Below are positions 18,321-27,438 of a DNA stretch of 64,000 bases, piece by piece (position 1 is the stretch's first letter; each line of letters begins with the position of its first letter). The stretch is from assembly GCF_037890675.1 (NCBI RefSeq), contig NZ_CP149574.1:1178001-1242000 (forward strand), read 5' to 3'. Both the position numbers and the translations under genes were made by a program. This DNA comes from Methylovirgula sp. 4M-Z18 (GTDB lineage Bacteria; Pseudomonadota; Alphaproteobacteria; Rhizobiales; Beijerinckiaceae). Below the pieces are notes generated by a model that was given only the letters and a program-made list of their open reading frames with translations, did no database searches and had not been told where the DNA came from.

Positions 18321-20966
18321 CTATGCCAACGTCCGTGTCAGAATGTCCGCCACGTCGTTCGAGAGCTTATCCTTGGCCTTCAGCCGCAGCAGGGCGGCCT
18401 CGGCCTTTGTCTGGCGCGGTGCATCCATCGTTCGCCAGGTGCGGAAGGCCGAGAGCATGCGGGCGGCCACTTGCGGATTGGTCGCATCAAGGCGGGCAAC
18501 CACGTCGATCACGAGTTCGTAGCCGGCGCCGTCGGCGCGGTGGAATTGCGTCTGGTTGCCGGTGGCGAACGCGCCGATGAGGGCGCGCGTGCGGTTCGGA
18601 TTGGCAAGCGAGAAGGCTTCATGCGCCATCAACCCCTTGACCCGCTCCAGCGTTTCCGCCTCGGGAATGGTCGCCTGCAAGGTAAACCATTTGTCGATGA
18701 CCAGCGCGTCATCGGCGAAGCGGGCGTAAAAATCCTTCAGCATGGTTTCGCGCGCTGCTCCCGGCAGGGTGGCGAGGGCCGCCGCCGCGCCGAGACGGTT
18801 GGTCATATTGGTCGCGCCGTCGAATTGCGCCTTTGCCAATTCGAGGCCGAGCGCCTTGTCGCCGGCGGCGAGATAGGCGAGCGCACTGTTGCGCAGTGCG
18901 CGGCGGCCGGCGCTTAGCGCGTCAGGGGAATAGGCGCCGGTCTCCGTATATTGCGCATAGATTTTCGTCAGCGCCGGCTGCAGGGCGAGGCCAATCGTAC
19001 ACTGCAGATGATCCCGCGCTGCGAAGATCGCGTCCGGATCGATGTCTTTCGCGATTTCCCGCGCGATGTCGGTTTCCGACGGCAGGGCGAGGATTTGCGC
19101 CGCAAGCGCCGGATCCTCATGCGCCCGCACCAGCACGCTGTCCATCGCCGCGATGAAGCGCGGATCGATCGGGGCGGTCGGCTCACCGCTACGCACCGCC
19201 TGCACCAACAGATCGGTGGCGTAGGTCTGCACCGCCTGCCAGCGGTTGAAGCCGTCGCTGTCATGGGCGAGCAGGGCCAGCAACTCCTCGGGGCCTGCCG
19301 CCATCTGCAAGCGGACCGGCGCCGAAAAATTGCGCAGCAAGGACACAACCGGCTTCGACGCCACGTTGCGGAAAGTGATCCGCCGCTCGGGGCTCTTTAG
19401 AATAAACGTGCCGCTCTGCAATTCGGCCGCCTCGGCATCCTCGCTCGCCAGGGCGATGGCGCCGCCGTTGTGGTCGATCAAGCCAAGGCTCAAGGGGATC
19501 ACGAAGGGCTTTTTCTCGCTCTGTCCCGGCGTCGGCGCGGTCGATTGTTTGAGATCGACGGTGAGGGTCTGCGCGGCCGCATCATAGGCCGATGTCGCCG
19601 ACACGAGCGGCGTTCCCGCCTGTTCGTACCAGCGCTTGAATTGGGTGAGATCGCGCTGCGATGCGTCGGCGAAACAGCTCAAGAAATTCTCCACCGTCGC
19701 CGCCGTGCCGTCGAAGCGCTCGAAATAAAGCGCCATGCCATCGGCAAAGGCCTTGTCGCCGATGAAGCGCTTCAGCATGCGGATGACTTCGGCGCCCTTG
19801 TTGTAAACCGTCGCGGTGTAGAAATTGTTGATCTCGCGATAGGTATCGGGGCGCACATTATGGGCGAGCGGCCCGGAATCTTCGGGGAATTGCGCCGCCC
19901 GCAAGGTGCGCACGTCGGCGATGCGCTTGACCGTGCGCGAGCGCTCGTCGGAGGAAAATTCCTGATCGCGAAAAACCGTGAGCCCTTCCTTCAGGCATAG
20001 TTGAAACCAGTCGCGGCAGGTGATGCGATTGCCCGTCCAATTGTGGAAATATTCATGGGCGATGACGGTTTCGATGCCGGCGTAATCCGCATCCGTCGCG
20101 GTCTCGGAAGAGGCCAGGACATATTTGTCGTTGAAGACGTTCAGCCCCTTGTTCTCCATGGCGCCCATGTTGAAATCGGACACGGCGACGATGTTGAAGA
20201 CATCGAGGTCGTATTCGCGGCCGAACATGTCTTCGTCCCAGCGCATCGAACGTTTCAGCGCATCCATCGCGTAAGCGGCACGCGCTTCCTTGCCCTTCTC
20301 GACATAGATGCCTAGCTCGACGGGTGTGCCGGATTTGGTCGTATAGGAATCGCGCACGTGGCCAAGATCGCCGCCGACGAGAGCGAAGAGATAGCTCGGT
20401 TTGGGATGCGGATCGTGCCACACGGCAAAGTGCCGCGAGGTGCCCGGTACGTCGCCGCTTACCTGTCGATTGCCGTTGCCCAGGAGCACCGGCGCCTCTG
20501 CCTTGTCGGCTTCGATGCGTGTCGTATAGACCGAGAGCACGTCGGGCCGGTCGAGAAAATAGGTGATGCGGCGAAAGCCTTCGGCCTCGCATTGCGTGCA
20601 ATAGGCGCTGCCCGAGCGGTAAAGGCCCGTGAACTTGGTGTTGGCCGCCGGATCGAGCACCGTCTCGACCTGCAAGGTGAAGGGCTCCTGCGGTGGCTTC
20701 TCGATCACCAATTGATCGGGCGTCACGAAACCGGCGGTGGGCTGCAGATCGATGCCGTTGAGGGCGATGCGCGTCGCCTTCAGCTCATCACCATCGAGCC
20801 GCAACGGCGCTCCAGCGCGCCCCTTCGGATTGGGGCGGATCGCAAGCAGGGCGCGCACGTGGGTTGCGTGCCGGTCGAGCTTGATGTCGAGATCTACCGT
20901 ATCGATGAGGTAATCGGGGGGCAGATAGTCGGAAAGGCGGATGAGGTGGCCGGTTTCTGGACGCAT
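18321..20966 (-). CDS. pepN: Aminopeptidase N (M1 family)
   Basis: 881 residues from the ATG at 20966 (MRPETGHLIRLSDYLPPDYL). An upstream in-frame ATG at 21005 adds 13 residues not typical of the family. The substrate-binding GAMEN motif is NMGAMENKGLNVFN (~268), and the zinc site is VIAHEYFHNWTGNRITC (HEXXH ~303-307) with the downstream Glu in QLCLKEGLTVFRDQEFSS. The C-terminal half has the helical DUF3458-type domains of E. coli-type PepN. It removes N-terminal residues from peptides in the cytoplasm. It is monocistronic in appearance, with a branched palindrome right after the stop. Confidence 0.96.
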   Translation of the reverse strand: MRPETGHLIRLSDYLPPDYLIDTVDLDIKLDRHATHVRALLAIRPNPKGRAGAPLRLDGDELKATRIALNGIDLQPTAGFVTPDQLVIEKPPQEPFTLQVETVLDPAANTKFTGLYRSGSAYCTQCEAEGFRRITYFLDRPDVLSVYTTRIEADKAEAPVLLGNGNRQVSGDVPGTSRHFAVWHDPHPKPSYLFALVGGDLGHVRDSYTTKSGTPVELGIYVEKGKEARAAYAMDALKRSMRWDEDMFGREYDLDVFNIVAVSDFNMGAMENKGLNVFNDKYVLASSETATDADYAGIETVIAHEYFHNWTGNRITCRDWFQLCLKEGLTVFRDQEFSSDERSRTVKRIADVRTLRAAQFPEDSGPLAHNVRPDTYREINNFYTATVYNKGAEVIRMLKRFIGDKAFADGMALYFERFDGTAATVENFLSCFADASQRDLTQFKRWYEQAGTPLVSATSAYDAAAQTLTVDLKQSTAPTPGQSEKKPFVIPLSLGLIDHNGGAIALASEDAEAAELQSGTFILKSPERRITFRNVASKPVVSLLRNFSAPVRLQMAAGPEELLALLAHDSDGFNRWQAVQTYATDLLVQAVRSGEPTAPIDPRFIAAMDSVLVRAHEDPALAAQILALPSETDIAREIAKDIDPDAIFAARDHLQCTIGLALQPALTKIYAQYTETGAYSPDALSAGRRALRNSALAYLAAGDKALGLELAKAQFDGATNMTNRLGAAAALATLPGAARETMLKDFYARFADDALVIDKWFTLQATIPEAETLERVKGLMAHEAFSLANPNRTRALIGAFATGNQTQFHRADGAGYELVIDVVARLDATNPQVAARMLSAFRTWRTMDAPRQTKAEAALLRLKAKDKLSNDVADILTRTLA

Positions 20967-21151
20967 TTTTCGGACTCGTGCGAATGATTCATGAAAGTGG
21001 AACAATAGAACTTGGTGCTTGGACCCGACAATAACAAGCGGAGCTGCGAATCTCCAACTTTAGTATGTTTGCGACCTTGCCGAGGTGTACGCCCTTCGCC
21101 CGCGACGTGGGAGACGGGAGCGCTGCCCGCTAAAAACGCGCAGATCGGCCT

Positions 21152-21640
21152 TCATCGACTGGCCGTATCGGATTGGCAGGCCTTGTCGACATTTGGCGGG
21201 CCCGGCGCCTTCGTGACCCGAAATGTCGTGCACAGATGCACGTCCCTGAATTTGCCGGGCATGAGCACAGTGCCCGCGATCGCGGATCCAGCCGCACTGT
21301 CGCCAAGCACGCCATCGAGATCGACGGTGATGTAGTCTTTCGGATGGGTAATCCAGTTGGCGCCGTCGATGACAAGCTGGTGCCGCGACACGAACCTTCC
21401 AGAGACGGTGAAGCAGCCCTCGGGAACATCGGCATTGTCGGGCGCCGCGTAAAAATGGAACAGGCCGGAAAAGGCCTTTCCCGATTGTGCGGTGATGGTC
21501 AGCGTCAGGCCGGTGTGCCCTTGCGCGCAATAATACGAGCCCTGCCAATCACCGATCAGCGAAGGATAGCGGGCATCCTGCGCGAGGCATGGCGACGCGA
21601 GGACAAGAGTGAAAAGCGCGATGGCAATCGGTTTTTTCAT
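21152..21640 (-). CDS. Small exported protein of unknown function
   Basis: I take the ATG at 21640, because AGAAGG lies 8 bases upstream and the protein then begins with a clean signal peptide (MKKPIAIALFTLVLASPCLA). The mature part is about 140 residues with four cysteines (SYYCAQ, EGCFTV, HLCTTF, KACQS) and a beta-rich pattern starting YPSLIGDWQGSYYCAQGHTG. This resembles a lipocalin-like or DUF-type periplasmic barrel, but I do not recognise the family. The following sequence upstream holds a type A repeat. Confidence 0.7.
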   Translation of the reverse strand: MKKPIAIALFTLVLASPCLAQDARYPSLIGDWQGSYYCAQGHTGLTLTITAQSGKAFSGLFHFYAAPDNADVPEGCFTVSGRFVSRHQLVIDGANWITHPKDYITVDLDGVLGDSAAGSAIAGTVLMPGKFRDVHLCTTFRVTKAPGPPNVDKACQSDTASR

Positions 21641-21693
21641 GTGCATGTCCTTCTGTCGCGTCACACAAGGGGTATATGCTCCTGCCCTTATGC

Positions 21694-21838
21694 CGTCATT
21701 GCGAGCGAAGCGAAGCAATCCATCTCCAAGCCGATCGATTGTACCAGCTTCTCGATTGTTGTTGCAGTGGCATCAATCGTACCAAGACTTCCTGGTTGGG
21801 AGATGGATTGCTTCGTCGCTTCGCTCCTCGCAATGACG
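21694..21838. repeat. Intergenic inverted repeat, type A (copy 2)
   Basis: Arms at 21694-21728 and 21797-21838 match those at 1816-1850 and 1932-1973 almost base for base. The roughly 70-bp centre is different. It is the same element at a second site, here between the exported protein and the tetR gene. Confidence 0.85.
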
Positions 21839-21848
21839 TTGTCACCCC

Positions 21849-22451
21849 TCACATCCGGTTCGGCTGCTTAGCTCCGAGCAATCTTAAAAGGCTCGTCGTG
21901 ATTTCGGGTGCGTAATGTTGCAGTCTTCCTCCCAGTCGGCCGTAGTGCATGAACACGCCTGTTTGCACCACCGCGCCGAGCGCCAGCGCCACGGCGAGAT
22001 TGGTGTCGAGGATCGCGATCTGGCCCGTATCGCGCGCTTCGGCGAACAATTGATAGATCGCGATGACAAGGTTGTAGTCTTCCTCATCGGGAATGAACTG
22101 CAAATGGTCGTGCTGATTGAGCAGAATGAAAGTGAAGACGTCGGGCTCGTTGTCGAACAGATCGCAAAACAATTTCACCAGGAGCGCGATGCGTCCGTGG
22201 AAGGGCTCGGGTGCAACCGCAATCGCGCGCACGCGCTGGGTGAGATCGAGATAATGCTGCTCGAAGATTTCGCGGGCGATGTGTTCTTTCGAGTCGAAGT
22301 GCCGGTAGAGCGCCGGTTCGGACACACCGACAGCCGTCGCAATATCGCGGACCGAGGTTGCCTTCACGCCATGCGTCGCAAAAAGATGCAGCGCCTCGCG
22401 TTCGATTTTGGCGCGCGTCTGCGCGCCGTCTCGCTTGGCGGCGGGTCTCAT
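21849..22451 (-). CDS. TetR family transcriptional regulator
   Basis: 200 residues. The N-terminal HTH is ALHLFATHGVKATSVRDIAT then AVGVSEPALYRHFDSKEHIA. The ligand domain is helical and of the size that binds acyl-CoA-like or other hydrophobic ligands in many family members. Its start overlaps the stop of the upstream acyltransferase/ligase gene by four bases (ATGA, 22448-22451), so it is the last gene of that operon. A palindrome 35 bp upstream of the operon start is a good candidate for its operator, giving negative feedback. Confidence 0.93.
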   Translation of the reverse strand: MRPAAKRDGAQTRAKIEREALHLFATHGVKATSVRDIATAVGVSEPALYRHFDSKEHIAREIFEQHYLDLTQRVRAIAVAPEPFHGRIALLVKLFCDLFDNEPDVFTFILLNQHDHLQFIPDEEDYNLVIAIYQLFAEARDTGQIAILDTNLAVALALGAVVQTGVFMHYGRLGGRLQHYAPEITTSLLRLLGAKQPNRM

Positions 22452-25400
22452 GCTTCCTGCACCTCGCTGATCTTCGGCTGCGCCTCAACCGTGGCGCGCA
22501 CCATTTTGTTGAGTTCGACATAATCGGTCTTGCCGGTGCCGAGCAGGGGAATGGCGGTGACGCTCATCACTTCGGACGGCGCCATCAGCTCGGTCGCGCC
22601 TTTCGCCTTGAGTTGCGCGAGCGCCTCGGCGCGCGAGGCGCCGGCCTTCGTCGTCACCAGGATGAGCCGCTCGCCCTTCCTGGCGTCGGGCACTGCGACC
22701 ACCGCCGAGAGGCTGTCGGGCCAGAGCCCGCTGAGCATTTGTTCGACTGCGCTGAGCGACACCATTTCGCCGGCGATCTTGGCGAAGCGCTTGGCGCGGC
22801 CCTTGATGGTGACGAATTTTTGCCCGTCGACAGTGACGATGTCGCCGGTATCGTGCCAGCCGTCCGGCGTTGCGTCGAGCACGCCTGGGTTTTCGGCGCG
22901 GTAATAACCGAGCATCACGTTCGGGCCGCGCACATGCAGGCGGCCGCCCTCTGCGATGCCGGGCACCTCTTCGAGCCGATGTTCGACGCCGGGCATGAGC
23001 CGGCCGACCGAGCCGATGCGGTTGAACATCGGCGTGTTGACGGCGAGCACCGGCGCGGTTTCGGTCACGCCATAGCCTTCGAGAATGCGCAGGCCGAATT
23101 TCTCCATATAGACGCGGCGCGTCTCCGCCTTGACCGGCTCGGCACCGGCAATGATGTAGCGGATCGAGCGGAAGTCATAGGGATTGGCGGTGCGGGCATA
23201 GCCCATCAGAAACGTATCGGTGCCGAACAGCACGGTCGCATTGATGCCGTAGACGAGTTCCGGAATGGCGCGATAGTGCAGGGGCGAGGGGTAGAGATAG
23301 GATTTCATGCCCGTCAGCATCGGCAGCAGCAGGCCGCCGGTGAGCCCGAGCGAATGGAAGATCGGCAGCGCGTTGAACGCAATGTCCTGGGCCGTAATAT
23401 CGAACCGTGCCGCGACTTGCGCGATGTTGCTCGTCAGGTTGCTGTGCGACAGGACGACGCCCTTCGGCGTTCCCTCCGAGCCCGAAGTGAAGAGCACCAC
23501 GGCGGGATCGCTCGGCTGCCGTGCGACGAAGGCGCGGCCCTTGTCCATCATGCCGCGCAATTTGTCGTAAGTCGTGACCGACGCGCGCAGGTCTTCCAGC
23601 CACACGATTGTCACTTCCTTGGCGAGCAAGTCGATGACCTTGCCCAAATTCGCTTTCTCGATGAAGGCGCGCGAGGTCAGGACGCTTTTCGCGCCCGCCG
23701 CCTTGCAGGCGGAGATGAGATTGTTCGCGCCGGCCGTGTAATTGAGCATCGCCGGGACGCGGCCCGCCGCCTGCAGGGCGAAGAATGTGACCGCGGCGCC
23801 GTTGGCATTGGGCAGCATCAGGCCGATGATCTCGCCCGGCTGGCTGAAGCCCATGATCTTGCGGCCGAGTACCGCCGCGCCGATCAGCACCTTGTTGGCG
23901 CTCAGCGTACCGCCGATGGGATCCTGCAGCATGATCGTGCCGCCACCGTGCAATTTCACCGAGGCCTTGAGCCCTTGCATCAGCGTGCGTTCGCGATTCG
24001 AGGTCGCGAACATCAGGTCCGACATGATGTCGTAGAGCGCGGCACCGGCGGCCTGTCGGCGCGCGCGGCCGAAGAGCGTCTGATCCATCGCGAGTTTGCG
24101 CGGCTCGAGGAAGGTCACGCGCACTTTGGGGAACAGGCTGCGGCGGATTTGCGCAGCGGTCAGGCGCGAGAAAAAGGTGCGCTCCAACCCGTCGAGCCGC
24201 ACCGGCACGACCATGGCGTCGCTCTTGTCGGCGATCATCGCGGCGCCGTCGTAGATCTTCATCAAGGCGCCGGTCACGGTCAGGCGGCCTTCCGGGAAGA
24301 TCACGAGATGATGGCCTTGCTTGACCTCCTGGATCAGGCCGCGCGTGCTCAATGGCTTCGTCGGGTCCATCGGATAGACCCGCGCGACGCGCAAGAAGGG
24401 CTTAACCCACCAGGCCTTGGCGATCTGCCAGTCGATGGCGAAGACCGGCTTCTCGTCCAGGATCGAAAGAATGACCGGCGCGTCGAGGAAGGAGGTGTGA
24501 TTGAGCGCGATCACGACATGCTCGCCGGCACGCTCCACATTCTCGAGGCCTTTGACTTCGAGGCGGAAGCAGATGCGGAATAAAAGATTGGCGAAGTCGC
24601 CGACGAAATTGCCCGGCAGGGCGCGGAACAGCCACGCGCCGGCGCCGATGGTCAGCACGCCGAGGCCGATCAGCAAGGCAGGTTCCGAGAAGCCGACCTC
24701 CGGCCTTTGCAACACGGCAGTCAGCACGGCGCCGCCGGCCATGAACAGCGCGTTGATTACATTCACACCGGCGATGACGCGGGCCCGGTGATCCTCATGC
24801 GCCCATTCCTGGATGGCCGTATTCAACGGCACCGCGAACAGACCGCCGGATGCGGCGAGGAGGGCGATGTCGAGGCTTATGTGCATGCCTTTTGAGCTGG
24901 CCAAGAAGGTCAAGACCGAAATTTCCTGCGTGGCATGGGCCATGCCGATCGTCGTCGTGCCGATGTCCAGCAGGAACAGCGCCATGAGGATCGCGGCGAT
25001 GGGCACCGGCAGCAGCAGGACGCGGCCGTTGCACAAAAGCGCGGCGAGGAGCGAGCCGAGAGCGATGCCGACCGCGAAGATCAGGTTGATTGCGGCCTCG
25101 ACCTGAATGCCGCCGCCGATATGGCTCTTGATTAGCACCGGCACCAGCGACATCACCACCGCGCCGAGCATCCAGAACCAGCTCATGCCGAGCGCGCCTG
25201 TCCACAGGCGCGGATCGGCCCGCAATTCGCGGATCAGGCTGAAGGTCGAGGCGGCGAGGTTGCCGCGCACCTTGAGGTCGGGCGCCCGGGCCGGGGTCGA
25301 GGGAATGAGCCGCGCGGTGAGCCAGCAGGAGAGCGCGACGATCATCAATTGCGCGACGATATTGTAGGCGGACCTGCCGGTCGAGGCGGCATAGGATCCG

Positions 25401-25873
25401 GCGATGATGCCGCAGATGATGGCCAGGAAGGTCGCACCCTCGATGAGCGCATTGCCGGCCGGCAGTTCGGAGAATTTCAGATGGTCCGGCAGGATGCCGT
25501 ATTTGATCGGCCCGAACAGGGCGGAAATCGTGCCCAGTCCGAGCAGGGCGACGTAGAATAGGGGTAGCCAGCCGGTGACGAAACCGGCGGCGGCGATCAT
25601 CTGCACGAAGATTTCCGCGAATTTCAGTCGCCGGATCAACAGGCTCTTGTCATGCGCGTCGGCCCATTCGCCCCCCAAGCCCGAAAGACAGATGGTTGGC
25701 ACCATGAAGACGGCCAAGGCGAGCGTGATCAGCGACCCCGATTGCTCCTCGCCGACCCGGAACAGCAGCAGCATCGCCAGCATGTACCGCACGAAATTGT
25801 CATTGAAGGCCGAAAGGAACTGGCACCAGAACAAGGGTGCAAAACGGCGGGATGACATCAAAGAAGCAAACAT
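22448..25873 (-). CDS. Trifunctional MFS - 1-acylglycerophosphate acyltransferase - AMP-dependent acyl-ACP ligase (Aas/LplT-like fusion)
   Basis: 1141 residues, three modules in one frame. Residues about 1-410 form an LplT-like MFS lysophospholipid flippase (FLSAFNDNFVRYMLAM, FGPIKYGILPDHLK). Residues about 430-620 form a PlsC domain with the HX4D box NHTSFLD (~455) and FPEGRLT (~524). Residues about 650-1141 form an AMP-binding ligase with LFTSGSEGTPKGVVLSHSN (~799), GYGVTETAPV and WHDTGD. E. coli has the same three activities in LplT and Aas (2-acylglycerophosphoethanolamine recycling). The likely role is to flip lysophospholipids in and re-acylate them at the inner membrane. It is co-transcribed with tetR. 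Confidence 0.92.
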   Translation of the reverse strand: MFASLMSSRRFAPLFWCQFLSAFNDNFVRYMLAMLLLFRVGEEQSGSLITLALAVFMVPTICLSGLGGEWADAHDKSLLIRRLKFAEIFVQMIAAAGFVTGWLPLFYVALLGLGTISALFGPIKYGILPDHLKFSELPAGNALIEGATFLAIICGIIAGSYAASTGRSAYNIVAQLMIVALSCWLTARLIPSTPARAPDLKVRGNLAASTFSLIRELRADPRLWTGALGMSWFWMLGAVVMSLVPVLIKSHIGGGIQVEAAINLIFAVGIALGSLLAALLCNGRVLLLPVPIAAILMALFLLDIGTTTIGMAHATQEISVLTFLASSKGMHISLDIALLAASGGLFAVPLNTAIQEWAHEDHRARVIAGVNVINALFMAGGAVLTAVLQRPEVGFSEPALLIGLGVLTIGAGAWLFRALPGNFVGDFANLLFRICFRLEVKGLENVERAGEHVVIALNHTSFLDAPVILSILDEKPVFAIDWQIAKAWWVKPFLRVARVYPMDPTKPLSTRGLIQEVKQGHHLVIFPEGRLTVTGALMKIYDGAAMIADKSDAMVVPVRLDGLERTFFSRLTAAQIRRSLFPKVRVTFLEPRKLAMDQTLFGRARRQAAGAALYDIMSDLMFATSNRERTLMQGLKASVKLHGGGTIMLQDPIGGTLSANKVLIGAAVLGRKIMGFSQPGEIIGLMLPNANGAAVTFFALQAAGRVPAMLNYTAGANNLISACKAAGAKSVLTSRAFIEKANLGKVIDLLAKEVTIVWLEDLRASVTTYDKLRGMMDKGRAFVARQPSDPAVVLFTSGSEGTPKGVVLSHSNLTSNIAQVAARFDITAQDIAFNALPIFHSLGLTGGLLLPMLTGMKSYLYPSPLHYRAIPELVYGINATVLFGTDTFLMGYARTANPYDFRSIRYIIAGAEPVKAETRRVYMEKFGLRILEGYGVTETAPVLAVNTPMFNRIGSVGRLMPGVEHRLEEVPGIAEGGRLHVRGPNVMLGYYRAENPGVLDATPDGWHDTGDIVTVDGQKFVTIKGRAKRFAKIAGEMVSLSAVEQMLSGLWPDSLSAVVAVPDARKGERLILVTTKAGASRAEALAQLKAKGATELMAPSEVMSVTAIPLLGTGKTDYVELNKMVRATVEAQPKISEVQEA

Positions 25874-25907
25874 GGATCGGCCTCACGGTCGGGCTAGGGT
25901 GCACGAT

Positions 25908-25933
25908 AATGTTAGTTATCGATTGCTAACATT
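25908..25933. promoter_or_regulatory. Palindromic operator candidate for the TetR regulator
   Basis: Perfect 8-bp arms AATGTTAG (25908-25915) and CTAACATT (25926-25933) with a 10-bp AT-rich centre, 35 bp upstream of the acyltransferase/ligase start. The TTAG-N-CTAA form is typical of TetR-family sites. Confidence 0.7.
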
Positions 25934-26022
25934 CTTCATTGACGCCGTCAAGAGGCGCTGGCTTCACAAATGGGTCGTGGCGGCTATGCTAAATTGCTTC
26001 AGGCTCCGGTGGGAGGATTTTT

Positions 26023-26622
26023 ATGACGAAAGTGTTCGGCCGTTTGCGGTTTGTCTTTTTGATCATGGCTTTGGCCCTGCCGCTTGCGGGGTGCGGCTAC
26101 AACACGATTCCGACGGATGAGGAGGCGGCTAAGGCACGCTGGGCCGATGTCCAGAACAATTACCAGCGCCGGGCCGACCTCATTCCCAATCTGGTGGCGA
26201 CCGTCCAGGGCTATGCCAAACAGGAAAAGGACGTGCTCACCGCCGTGGTCGAGGCGCGCGCCAAGGCGACGTCGGTACAGATCGACGCCTCGTCCTTGAG
26301 CGATCCCGAGAAGCTCAAGCAGTTCCAGGAGGCGCAGCAGCAATTGAGCGGGGCGCTGGGCCGGCTCTTGGCGGTGACCGAGAATTATCCGGACCTGAAA
26401 TCGAACGCCAATTTCCTGGCGCTGCAATCGCAACTGGAAGGCACCGAGAACCGGATCGCCGTCGCCCGCAAGGATTATATCGAGGCGGTGCGCGTCTATA
26501 ACACCGACCTTCAGACCTTCCCCGGCGTCCTCTGGGCCTCGCTCTTCTTCCGGGACAAAAAGCCGATGGCGGCCTTCACGGCGAATGACGCCGCGCAAAC
26601 CGCGCCGCAAGTGAAGTTCTAG
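26023..26622 (+). CDS. LemA family lipoprotein
   Basis: 199 residues. N-terminal lipobox LPLAGCGYN (Cys ~25) indicates a lipid-anchored protein. The LemA core follows: WADVQNNYQRRADLIPNLV, QEKDVLTAVVEARAKATSVQ, LLAVTENYPDLKSNANFLAL and ENRIAVARKDYIEAVRVYN. LemA proteins are helical membrane-linked proteins of unclear role, commonly next to TPM-domain genes, as here. The downstream TPM gene starts three bases after the stop. Confidence 0.93.
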   Translation: MTKVFGRLRFVFLIMALALPLAGCGYNTIPTDEEAAKARWADVQNNYQRRADLIPNLVATVQGYAKQEKDVLTAVVEARAKATSVQIDASSLSDPEKLKQFQEAQQQLSGALGRLLAVTENYPDLKSNANFLALQSQLEGTENRIAVARKDYIEAVRVYNTDLQTFPGVLWASLFFRDKKPMAAFTANDAAQTAPQVKF

Positions 26623-26625
26623 CGC

Positions 26626-27438
26626 ATGGGGCGGCTTGAGGTCCTTAGGGTCGCGGGCATCCAGCCCGCCAACGGTGCGAAGCAGCGTGCGCCCATCGCC
26701 TGGCTTCTGGCGCTCTGTTTCGTCGTTTTTACCGGTGTCGCTCTCGCCGCGACCAGCTTCCCGACTCTCACGGGCCGGGTGGTGGACAATGCACATATTC
26801 TCGACGCGTCCACGCAAGCTCAACTCACTAGCAAGCTCAAGGATCTCGAAGACAAATCCGGCATTCAACTCGTCGTCGCGACGGTGCCCTCGCTGCAGGG
26901 CCAGGATATTGCGCCTTTCGCCAACGATCTGTTCCGCACCTGGAAGCTGGGCGAAGCGAGGCAGAACAATGGCGTGCTGCTGCTCGTCGCGCCGAGCGAG
27001 CGCAAAGTACGGATCGAAGTCGGCTACGGCCTCGAAGGCACCCTGACCGACGCGCTGTCGAGCGTCATCATCGCCAATGCGATCGTGCCGAATTTCAAAA
27101 GCGGCGATTTTGCCGGCGGCGTGTCGCGCGGGATCGACGAGATCATCGCCGTGCTGACGACCGATTCCTCGGAATGGCAGCAGCGGCCAGCCCTGCGGCA
27201 GGATCAGGGCGACGACGCCATGGCGGAGCTCATTCCCTTCATCATGATCGCGATTTTCGTCTTCGTCTTCTTCGTCATGTCGCGCAACGCGCGGCGCGGT
27301 GCGGCCTTCATTCCGGGCAGCTTCGGCTCCAGCGGCGGCTCGTGGAGCGGTGGCTCCTCCAGTGGCGGCGGCTCAGACAGCGGCTTTTCGGGCGGCGGCG
27401 GGTCGTCCGGTGGCGGCGGCGCATCGGGGGGCTGGTGA
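26626..27438 (+). CDS. TPM-domain membrane protein (YgcG family)
   Basis: 270 residues. A signal or anchor segment (PIAWLLALCFVVFTGVALA, ~25-42) is followed by the TPM domain (GRVVDNAHILDASTQAQL, GIQLVVATVPSLQGQDI, NNGVLLLVAPSERKVRIEVG). A second membrane helix (LIPFIMIAIFVFVFFVM) comes next, and the C-terminal tail is almost only Gly/Ser (FSGGGGSSGGGGASGGW). The family acts at membranes with LemA; a phosphatase activity has been reported for plant TPM relatives. The stop overlaps the next gene by one base. Confidence 0.92.
   Translation: MGRLEVLRVAGIQPANGAKQRAPIAWLLALCFVVFTGVALAATSFPTLTGRVVDNAHILDASTQAQLTSKLKDLEDKSGIQLVVATVPSLQGQDIAPFANDLFRTWKLGEARQNNGVLLLVAPSERKVRIEVGYGLEGTLTDALSSVIIANAIVPNFKSGDFAGGVSRGIDEIIAVLTTDSSEWQQRPALRQDQGDDAMAELIPFIMIAIFVFVFFVMSRNARRGAAFIPGSFGSSGGSWSGGSSSGGGSDSGFSGGGGSSGGGGASGGW

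Noticed and set aside
22358-24583. 741-codon plus-strand frame opposite the acyltransferase/ligase gene
   Set aside because: Antisense shadow; no domain match, and the minus-strand protein carries all the catalytic motifs.
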